The notes under the pieces were generated by a model that searched no databases, was not told the origin of the DNA, and worked only from the letters and a program-made list of their open reading frames with translations. 64,000 bases of DNA. Origin: Limonium bicolor. Taxonomy: Eukaryota; Streptophyta; Magnoliopsida; Caryophyllales; Plumbaginaceae. The position numbers and the translations under genes are program-made. The stretch covers positions 47,002,171 to 47,066,170 of the forward strand of contig CM041776.1 in the NCBI GenBank assembly GCA_023374045.1. Direction: 5' to 3'. Positions 55,722 through 64,000 of this stretch are shown piece after piece (within the stretch, counting starts at the first letter, position 1; each line of letters opens with the position of its first letter).

Positions 55722-57438
55722 TACAGACGTGCATATCTGAGTGGTTAGAGCTGTAGAAATTAAAATAAAAGAAAAGAAATTAAAACTCAAAATAAACGTC
55801 GGGCTGCAAACAAATCCCGGTCGTAGTAGTATAGTAAAGTGTAAGCGACCGGATATCGAACCGTGGGACTAATGTGCATATTATAGTACCTAAGCATGTC
55901 ACAAAAAGGGGGGATTAATTGACTTGTATTATAAATAAAAAGGAAAGATAAAATAAACTAAGTTAATAGATAAATTAAACGGGACTCTGGGTCAGGTTAA
56001 TATAATCTGCTCTTTCATGCTATGTCTACTGGTTTAATTATAATTGTTTGGCAAAATTCCTCTTATTATCTTAAGGTCCGATGAAAACTCATAAGAACTC
56101 GTTTACCTGAAAATGCAAGGTCCGATGAAAACTCAAGCAAAATGCGTGTAAACGGATGGTTTAAATATGAGAAAATATTTATGCATCTGAGTACTAACTT
56201 AAACGATGAAAATAAGTTTCCTCCAGATTTACGGCTTAATTAACCTATCTATTTGTCACCGATCAGATTAGAAATAGATTTAGTAAAGCAATTTAATAAA
56301 CGCATGACATTTATTAAAAAGGCGAGATGACCCTTTAAAACGCAACAAACTGTATTTAAATAAACCAGTAAACATATTGCATAATTAATACAAACACATA
56401 ATAACCATTCCCAGAGTATAAATATTCTAGCCTAACATATTAAATAGATAAACATAAACAAGAGTAGTAGAAATCATCTGTAGTCACTCCTGCATTCGTT
56501 CTGCTATTTTGTATACGTAGGACTAGAGGTGGATATGGTGGAATGAAAAGTAAATAAAATGGAGAAGACGGGAGAAGAGAAATGAGATGGACGTGTGATG
56601 GTAGTCTGTAGTGGATCGAAGATGTTGGGTGGTGGATGTCCAAATGAAAGCAGAAGGTACGTGTGTTTATATAGAGGAGAGGAAGAGGCAGATCTGGAAG
56701 AATTGTTTGTTGATTGCTCATTAATTGCAGGGGACAGAGCTGGAGACAAACGCGTGAGTGAATTAAGGAATGGATTGGGTGGCTGAACGCGTGAATACTG
56801 TCGGCAGGCGCCTGATAATGTTGGAGGAGTAGACGGATAAGTTGCAGGCGCCGCGAAGAAGATAAACAGCTCACGTTAATTATCTGGACATTTACACGCG
56901 TCCGGGTAGGTGTCTGCCTTCAGTTATGCGGTTGTCTCACGGTCCTTAGCCTTGTCCGCGTAGACGTCCGCGTAGAATGGGGTGGACAAGCTTGTCCTCA
57001 TGGGCGTCTGTGTGGCTGTCCTCGTTGTTTCATGCGGACACAATGGCCTTCCGTGAACTTGTGCTGTCCGCGTGGCTGTCCTCATTGTTTCATGCGGACA
57101 CAAGTTTTGTCCGCCTAAGCCCTGCGAGTCTTGTCCGCCTTGTTCAATGAGGACACAAACGTGGACACAAGTTTTTGACTTATTTTCTTCTACGAACTTG
57201 ACCGGCTCTAGATTCTTCGTTTGGACTCCGTTTCCCGAGCCGTTTGCGTCTATGCGATCGTCTCTTCGTCTACTTTGCTTCCAGCTTGGTTTTCCTCATG
57301 TTTAAACAATAAATTTGTGAGATAACAATAAAAACATAAACTAGAGGAAAACTAACCGAAGTGGAGAAATGAGCAAGAAAAAGTGCTAATATAATATATG
57401 AAATACACCTATAATCATGCTCATTTGGACACTTATCA
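55722..57438 (-). repeat. 5' LTR of Athila derivative 2 (1,717 bp)
   Basis: Nearly identical to 51,459-53,173. The terminal dinucleotide at the inner end is TA on the plus strand where the other LTR has TG. Confidence 0.94.
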
Positions 57439-57443
57439 GTACT
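57439..57443. repeat. Target site duplication GTACT, right
   Basis: Partner of 51,454-51,458. Confidence 0.93.
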
Positions 57444-57470
57444 CTACCGACTGAGCTACGACGACTTTCG
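57444..57470 (-). pseudogene. tRNA-like sequence 1, 5' half (interrupted by Athila derivative 2)
   Basis: Sense GTCGTCGTAGCTCAGTCGGTAGAGTA looks like the acceptor start and D arm of a tRNA, with an A box TAGCTCAGTCGG (57,447-57,458). The B-box half lies at 51,418-51,428 beyond the insertion. Acceptor pairing across the two halves is poor, so it was probably a degenerate tRNA or tRNA-derived repeat before the insertion. Confidence 0.5.
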
Positions 57471-57540
57471 ATATATGGTAGCAGAGAAAATAAACAAAAT
57501 TCATGTCGCATGTTGAGGTAGATAAAGAAGACGACTGTGG

Positions 57541-57613
57541 CCTATACTAGGAATCGAACCCGAGACCTGCAGGTTACGTGATGGGTACCTTAACCAATTG
57601 AGCTAGGCCAAAC
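57541..57613 (-). pseudogene. tRNA-like sequence 2, degenerate
   Basis: Sense strand has an A box (TAGCTCAATTGG, 57,594-57,605) and a perfect B box (GGTTCGATTCC, 57,550-57,560) at tRNA-like spacing. The acceptor, D and anticodon stems do not pair well, so I do not assign an anticodon. It may be a tRNA pseudogene or the head of a SINE. Confidence 0.55.
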
Positions 57614-57719
57614 TTCAGTACATCCACGGGAGAAGTATTATGAGAACTCTAATTTCGACAGGATAACTCTTCTAAAAAGCTACGAATCCGAGAGAAAGTA
57701 TGCGACGAGATATGAGGAG

Positions 57720-58040
57720 ATTAATCTAAAGGTATGAAATTATAATAACTTAGAATAAAGTATAAATCATAATGAGGTACAAACAAATGGAATAACATAA
57801 TAACATGTACATGAAATAATAAGATAGCACCAGTGAAATAAGAAAATAGTAGTAAATCGTGCATAAAATGATAGAAATAATGCCGGAAATAAAGATGATA
57901 AAATAAGAAGTAAATACTAGAAGATAATAAAAAGTAGCAATAAATATGATAAAATAAATGAGTAACAAAATGAAAAAATAAAAGATAACTCAATAAATAA
58001 ACAAATGAGCAATAATAAAGTAAGTGAATAAAACAAAAGG
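57720..58040. repeat. AT-rich low-complexity tract
   Basis: Long stretch of ATAAAATAA/GATAATAAAA-like words. The open frames here on the minus strand are composition artefacts. It may lie inside the LTR that starts at 58,262. Confidence 0.7.
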
Positions 58041-58262
58041 GGCGGGTTTAAAACCGTGTTGTCGTTGGAAATTCATTTTTGAAAAAGTTTTTTTTCTGAA
58101 ATGCTTTAAAAAATGACTTAAGAATTTTGTCATGAAATGATGGTTTCGTTTTGGCACGCACGTTAATACGTTTTGAAAAGAAAGGCGACGACCCCCCCCC
58201 CCTTACTTTTTTTTTATTATTTTGGGATTTGCTTTATGGGGTGAGAATTTTTGGTGTCTACA
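58041..58262 (-). repeat. Head of a Tat/Ogre-like LTR, minus strand
   Basis: Sense begins TGTAGACACCAAAAATTCTCACCCCATAAAGCAAA, preceded by a purine-rich AAGGGGAGCCATC. It is homologous to the LTR head at 63,049 on the plus strand (shared TTCACCCCATAAAGCAAA-like block, GGGGTCG and GTGCCAAAA). Its far end is not determined. A run of twelve or so C occurs near 58,190-58,202. Confidence 0.65.
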
Positions 58263-58380
58263 GATGGCTCCCCTTGATTCAATTCTGCAACAGAAGGTTT
58301 ACAGGATTGGATCAAGGTTGACGGGATGCCAAAAATTCTCACTGCAGCTAGGGGCATTCCCAAGTGTGAGATATGAGTAC

Positions 58381-59677
58381 CATACGAGTGGGGACTTATG
58401 ACGGGCCCCGACTAGACTTCGGCGTCTAGCGCTAGGACTTATGACGGGCCTAGAATGTGATAGTCGATGGTATGAGGACTAACGACGGGCCTCAACTAGA
58501 TCTCGGTGTCTAGCTCTAGGTCTAAAGACTAGAATACGACCAATCTACCTATGCATGAGGACTAAAGACGGGCCTCAACTAGATCTGGGTGTCTAGCTCT
58601 AGGATTGATGACGGGCCTAGAATGCATCTTCGAATTGCATGAGGACTAACGACGGGCCTCAACTAGATCTCGATGTCTAGCTCTAGGACTAAAGACGGGC
58701 CTAGAATACAACCGGTATATAAGTTATGCATGAGGGCTAACGACGGGTCTCAACTAGATCTCGACGTCTAGCTCTAGGACTGATGACGGGCCTAGAATGC
58801 ATCTTCGAATTGTATGAGGACTAATGACGGGCCTCAACTAGATCTTGATGTCTAGCTCTAGGACTAAAGACGGGCCTAGAATACAACCGGTATATAAGTT
58901 ATGCATGAGGGCTAATGACGGGCCTCAACTAGATCTCGGTGTCTAGCTCTAGGACTGATGACGGGCCTAGAATGCATCTACGAATTGCATGAGGACTAAC
59001 GACGGGCCTCAACTAGATCTCGATGTCTAGCTCTAGGACTAAAGACGGGCCTAGAATACAACCGGTATATAAGTTATGCATGAGGGCTAACGACGGGTCT
59101 CAACTAGATCTCGGCGTCTAGCTCTAGGACTGATGACGGGCCTAGAATGCATCTTCGAATTGTATGAGGACTAATGACGGGCCTCAACTAGATCTCGATG
59201 TCTAGCTCTAGGACTAAAGACGGGCCTAGAATACAACCGGTATATAAGTTATGCATGAGGACTAATGACGGGCCTCAACTAGATCTCGGTGTCTAGCTCT
59301 AGGACTGATGACGGGCCTAGAATGCATCTTCGAATTGTATGAGGACTAACGACGGGCCTCAACTAGATCTCAATGTCTAGCTCTAGGACTAAAGACGGGC
59401 CTAGAATACAGCCGGTATATAAGTTATGCATGATGGCTAATGACGGGCCTCAACTAGATCTCGGTGTCTAGCTCTAGGACTGATGACGGGCCTAGAATGG
59501 ATCTTCGAATTGTATGAGGACTAACGACGGGCCTCAACTAGATCTCGATGTCTAGCTCTAGGACTAAAGACGGGCCTAGAATACAACCGGTATACAAGTT
59601 ATGCATGAGGGCTAGCGACAGGGCTCAACTAGATCTCGGTGTCTAGCTCTAGGACTGATGACGGGCCTAGAATGCAT
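58381..59677. repeat. Tandem repeat, alternating 84- and 91-bp units (175-bp dimer)
   Basis: From 58,641 to 59,607 the word GAGG(A/G)CTAA recurs at 58,641, 58,732, 58,816, 58,907, 58,991, 59,082, 59,166, 59,257, 59,341, 59,432, 59,516 and 59,607; steps alternate 91 and 84 exactly. Each unit holds ACGGGCCTCAACTAGATCT, GTCTAGCTCTAGGACT and GACGGGCCTAGAAT. The two unit types end differently: ACAACCGGTATATAAGTTATGCAT or GCATCTTCGAATTGCAT. The first units (58,381-58,640) are more diverged. Not coding. Confidence 0.95.
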
Positions 59678-60850
59678 TGAAGGAGTTGTACGAAACTCCC
59701 TGCGGCAAGTGGAAAATCTGAAGTTGTTTCTGGCTGTAGGTTGATTCGAGGTCGGGCGCTCTCTGTGGGCCATTTGATCCCTCATGAGGGATTTAAGGGT
59801 TGGAAATCTACCTTAGGTGTTGTATGAGTGTAGGGTTTGACGGGATCGGGTAATTCCGAGATGATCGGATGGCTCCAGCACGGAGGGTAGCCTTGGTGTG
59901 AACAGTAGATTCGTGGTTTGACTGCAATGGTCAGGTGTGATTTTTGAGGTCGAGAGAGGGTTTCGGTCGATGGCTCCTGTTTGATATGTGACTCCCTTGT
60001 GAGCAACGTCTCTGGGAAGGTTGATGGGTTTTGATTTGAATGGGGATTTTCAGGATCGTTGGTGGGTTTTGATTTGTTCGACAATTTTTTGTTGTGGATG
60101 ATTGGTTTTGGTATGGATTTTGAATCGAGCGGTGGGTCGATGTGATTTACTATGGTTGATAGTTTTTTTTTTGCAGATGTATGGCTTTGGTATGGTCAGT
60201 TACGGCTTTAGATTCCTCGAGATGGCTCCGGGATAGTTCATGATGGCTTCGGGGAGGCTACGAGATCGCTTCGTTTGATGATAGTGGTGAACAAAAAAGG
60301 GAATCTTCTTTTGAGGTGGTCACACCCTGGGCGGGCTGCCTACGTACTCAATTTCGTATTGAGATCAGACCATACGTAGTTCGAAATTTTGTTGGCAAGA
60401 CCCTGGTGATGAAATAGATCTAACGTGGATTTGAGGTGGCTCCCGTATTGTTCTCGGACTATTAGGATGCCCCCTGCGTAGTTCCAAGGATGGTTTTAAT
60501 GTTAGATGATGGCTCCCACATGGCTCCAGTTTGGTTCTGGATATGGTGTTGATGAGGCTCGAGGATGACGCTGGATGGCTCCGGAATTGTCCTCGTACGG
60601 CCTCGAATGGCTTTAGTTTGGTTCGACGTTGCTCGAGGATAGCCCAGGATGGCTCCGAGATGCTTCGATGTAGCTTGATGATGGTCTGTGATGGTTCCAG
60701 TTGACATCTTTTGATCTAAAGTTATGCTTCAACAACTGCAACTGAAGTCGATTTTCAGCGAGACTAGGTAGAGTTCTTACCAGTCGGATGTTGAAGGTGG
60801 AATGGTTATGATGCATGCAAATACTAAGTGCTAGATGAGATGCAAGATGC
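59678..60850 (-). other. Tat/Ogre-like sequence with GATGGCTCC words
   Basis: Irregular copies of GATGGCTCCGG / TGGCTCC words, the hairpin at 60,338, and no coding frame of note. Orientation of the hairpin and of the LTR head at 58,262 indicate an element reading right to left. Confidence 0.5.
60338..60382 (-). repeat. Conserved Tat/Ogre-type hairpin, copy 3
   Basis: Sense GAACTACGTATGGTCTGAT then CTCAA, a short loop, TTGAG, TACGTAGGC: same arms as at 9,292 and 9,464 but on the opposite strand. Confidence 0.75.
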
Positions 60851-63048
60851 ATATGTAGTTTTTTTTTTTAGAGAAGGCATGGCTCTATCTCTATTACTAT
60901 GAGGTTTACGAATATAAAACATCTTCAGTTCGATCTTGAGTGATTGTTGAATTGGAATGTGTGAATCACTTTCCTCTCATGGAGGGATGCGGGTCAGTCT
61001 CTCGTGAGTATAGCTGTGTGTGCTAATGGTGTAATGATACTCTCAATGCTCGGAGTATTATTTTCCTAAAAATTTCGTTCAAGGTTCTGGACTTTCCGAT
61101 CCTTACAAGTTCCTCACCTGAAGTGGGGTAAGCCGTTTATGATTTGGTGCTCAGACCGGAGATTCACTCGCACTCAGAAGACCTCGTGGGGTGAGGTCAT
61201 ACTCATTCGCTCATGGTCCCTTTGGTATGATGGGACATGTTGACAACAAGCACGAAACTTACGATTCATGTTTTAGATCCGATACTTTTAGTTAACGCTC
61301 ACCAACTAACGAGTCAGAGGTCTTTTATTGGGTTATAACGGGGCTGAGGGGTATGATGTATGTCATACGGGACTGAAGGATTTGTTTGGGGATTGTGGAG
61401 TTTTTGTGCAACAGAGGATATGTTTCGCCTTTGCCATGGGTGGATTGATTAGACAGGTTTTTGGTAGCCTTTTATTGATTTCTGCGGGACATCATTGGTC
61501 CTTTTGATCTGACTTTCTCCTTCTTGTCTCTTCTAGTGTATGGTTTGAACTTTCTTCTCATTTTTGTGTTTTTGAAATTGCATTTGGCTCATCGACTTTC
61601 TCAAGCATTCTTTACTTTGTATTTGGCTTTCAGCTTTGGAGTTGCATTGACTCATGGATCTTCTTGAACATTTTTGGTGTTCTTTTGTGGTGATTGGCTT
61701 TGGGGTTGCATTGACTCCTTGATTTCTTCGAACATTTCATTTGTCGTTTTGTGAAAGATGGTGAGGAGGGGCCATGGCTCCGGCTCTTTCAAGGTCCTCT
61801 ATTGCTAGGGTAGGTAAGTATATGTGTAGATTGACATATTGTGGAGTTCTTCTTCGTCTTTTTTTTTTGCAGAAAGAGTTTTTCATGAAAGGCTCAGCGG
61901 GGCTCACTAAGGGATTATGTATAGGGCGGTCAAAGCTTTTTTGGTTTTGTGGAGGTTTTTATTCCTAAGTGCCTCGTCATTCTCATTAGTCAATGATTGT
62001 TTTCTTACTACTTCTCAAATCTTTGCATGAATCACAGTTCGTGTCTTGTTATCAACATTGATCTCGCTATGAATTGTGCCTCTCCATGTGCTGAAGGAAT
62101 GCACAAGTCACTCATGGTTTTACCTCTATGGACTCGCTCTATCTTCCTTCATCGCTCGGTGGATGGTCCAATACCCTCTTTTGGAATTCAAGAGAAAATA
62201 CCGCTCTTCGCACACTACTCACTTGGTTTGTGGTGCTGATTTTGATGAGACCCTTGTGTCTGTTGATGGGTCGAGAGTTTAGCGGTTCACGCGCTCTATT
62301 CAAACAATCAATCAAGATTTTTGCCAAAAGACGTCGTTTCGATACGGGAGTATGCAAACACGGCTATCTACAATGCAATCTACTGTGGTAATATGGAATT
62401 ACTACGTATAAGATGCATGAAATGCTGAAAATGATGAATGAAGATGGTTAACTTTGGATTTTGACTGAATGTTTTTTTTTCGTTTTGGATGCAATGCATG
62501 CGTGGTAAGGCTACACCTAATCTCGCTTGAGTCGAATTCAGCTCACAGTTAATGAAGCTCATCCCATCATCGTTGGCCCTTGAAGGTGGTCTAGTTGCTG
62601 AGCTCGCTGTCGGGGAAGTAATTCTCAAGTGAGGTCGGGTTGGTGATTAGCTCCTGGATTTTGAATTTTTAGGGAGTGACAACTCCCGCATGGTGGCCCA
62701 ATGACTTGGAAACGACTGCGCTTTTTTTTTTACCTTTTCTCTCATTCTGGTCACTGGTGCCATGGTGATTCTGGATTTGGTAAAGGCTCGAACTCTCCGG
62801 TGTTCTTCACTATCCCACTGAAAATTAGTTTGGAGGTTGAGATATTAGGATGAAGGCTGGTGTGTGGCAAGTGACGATGAAACACGTGAGTGCATGATGC
62901 TTGTGAGTGTGGATGAGATTCATGTATGGCTGATGATTTGAACTGACTGTAAGTGCTTGTGACCCTTTTGTCATGAATGCAATGCATGTTTTTTTTTGTT
63001 TTGTGCTCGATTGCATTTGTTGGCGTTGTTTATTTAGGGGATGCCTCC
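60851..63048 (+). other. Non-coding 3' region leading to the plus-strand Tat/Ogre-like LTR
   Basis: No domain is seen. Features are T-runs of eight to twelve bases, near 60,859, 61,860, 62,470, 62,724 and 62,985, several next to GATGCAATGCATG words (62,500; 62,980), and a loose duplication of GGCTTT..GGAGTTGCATTGACTC near 61,630 and 61,695. It ends in AGGGGATGCCTCC, which resembles the purine-rich tract before the other LTR head. Confidence 0.5.
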
Positions 63049-64000
63049 TGTAGATACCGTGAATTTTCACCCCATAAAGCAAAGTTGATGAATGATATAT
63101 AACCGTGAGGGGTCGTTCATTATTCGTTCTTTTCATTGTACGTGCATGCCAAAAGAAACCAAGTTTTGGAAAAACAATTTTTGAAAACACGTGTTTTCAA
63201 AGTGGCGGATTTTCTCAATATAGATTTTGACGCTCGGTCATTCGTAGATAAAATAGGGAGTGAGGAACCCTATACACATTGATCTAAACAAATTCAAAGG
63301 GAATGTATAAACCTATACATGCAGTCTATTCAGAAATTGACAAGAAAGAAAAGAATGCTAGGGGAAAACCTATACATCAATTCTAAAAGTCATTAAATGG
63401 GGGAGTTTTGAGCTAAACTTCTTCTGAACTCTTCTGGTCCGTCTTCGGGCTTCTGATCGACTTCTTGCGCTCGTCTTTGGGCTCTTAACCGGCTGCTCGC
63501 TCGTCTTTGGGCTCTTGACCCGCTACTCGCTTGTCTCCGGGCGCTTGCAGTGAAGCGGTACTATGATCAAACAAAACGAACTGGTGTTCTTCTGATTTTC
63601 AACAGTTTGAACTCGAACAGTCGTTGCTAGCCTCCATGTCGCTCGACTCGGGTTGGTACACCTCTTGTATTTGAACAGTTGGTGTTGGTCTTAATGTCGC
63701 TCGGCTAGCTCCACGGGTTGATGCGCCTCTAGCTTTTGGCTCAAACCGTGTAGTCGATCTTCATGCTGCTCCTCTTGCTCCAGCAATGGGAATGAGGTAT
63801 ATTTTTGAGAAAGGAAAGGTGAATGATCGAGCACAAAATCTTATGTGAAAATCCACCACTTTTGTGAAAACACGAAATGACTAGTACGCTCCACGGTAAT
63901 GACCGCTGCTCTTGAAGGTGGGCAGAACTTCAAAAATAGCGGGTCACAACATGGGGACTAGGTCATTTATTTCGAAATACGTTTGTGAAAATCGACTTTG
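63049..64000 (+). repeat. Tat/Ogre-like LTR, plus strand, cut by the window end
   Basis: Begins TGTAGATACCGTGAATTTTCACCCC; homologous to the head at 58,262 but in the opposite direction. At 63,440-63,550 there are three imperfect copies of CGCTCGTCTTTGGGCTCTTGACC, and near 63,600-63,740 a loose duplication with GTCGCTCG. Non-coding as far as seen. Confidence 0.65.

Larger units (their letters stand above)
51459..57438 (-). mobile_element. Non-autonomous Athila derivative 2
   Basis: A 5,980-bp element with two near-identical LTRs (51,459-53,173 and 55,722-57,438), tRNA-Asp-like primer site and a GTACT duplication. The interior has no pol; it encodes one small zinc-knuckle protein and long non-coding DNA shared with derivative 1. 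High LTR identity by eye indicates a young insertion. Confidence 0.93.

Noticed and set aside
57541..57613. Functional tRNA gene
   Set aside because: A and B boxes are good, but acceptor, D and anticodon stems do not pair properly and no anticodon can be placed with confidence.
57721..57993. 90-codon minus-strand frame rich in Tyr, Phe and Leu
   Set aside because: Arises from an AT-rich low-complexity tract; two overlapping frames give similar aromatic-rich strings.
58381..59677. CRISPR-like array
   Set aside because: Units are joined without unique spacers; the whole 84/91 unit repeats. The DNA is plant nuclear, and this is a tandem repeat.

Overview
This window is repeat-dense flowering-plant nuclear DNA (probably eudicot; I cannot name the species). 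The evidence is the Ty3/gypsy lineages present: Tekay-type chromoviruses primed by tRNA-iMet (TGGTATCAGAGC), Athila-type elements primed by tRNA-Asp (TGGCGCCGTTGCCGGGGA) and Tat/Ogre-like pieces. I found no intact single-copy host gene. Nearly everything is nested or abutting LTR retrotransposons and their decay products.

Layout: (1) 1-6,198, minus strand: decayed Tekay chromovirus with gag, protease, RT, RNase H, integrase and a chromodomain-like tail; the left LTR is cut by the window edge. (2) 6,199-7,518: DNA I cannot assign. (3) 7,519-10,256: Tat/Ogre-like fragment made largely of degenerate short repeats. (4) 10,257-33,637, plus strand: a large non-coding Tekay-related element whose full LTR would be about 4.4 kb. 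It is split by (5) an Athila-type element at 15,016-28,320 (minus strand, both LTRs, 5-bp duplication CTACT). (6) 33,638-45,272, plus strand: a second Tekay chromovirus with a mosaic 5' LTR and a complete 3' LTR. (7) 45,271-50,900 and (8) 51,459-57,438, minus strand: two related non-autonomous Athila derivatives; the second has a GTACT duplication and sits inside a tRNA-like sequence. (9) 57,444-64,000: tRNA-like DNA, AT-rich DNA, two outward-facing Tat/Ogre-like LTR heads, and an 84/91-bp alternating tandem array.

The most unusual object is the chromovirus at 35-41 kb. Between its Gag zinc-knuckle region and its protease it carries an AlkB-like Fe(II)/2-oxoglutarate dioxygenase domain of plant ALKBH1 type, with HxD, distal His and C-terminal RxxxxxR residues visible. 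Three short GT-AG introns inside gag join in frame, and the third joins the zinc-knuckle exon in frame to the AlkB exon. This suggests the dioxygenase was made as part of Gag, not left as a chance insertion. The copy here is broken by a few point stops, mostly C-to-T transitions, and two single-base frameshifts.

Other recurring themes are palindromic GTCCGG/CCGGAC clusters in the LTRs of both Tekay and Athila families, a repeated hairpin-plus-polypurine module in the 3' part of all three Athila-type elements, and a conserved hairpin in Tat/Ogre-like sequence.
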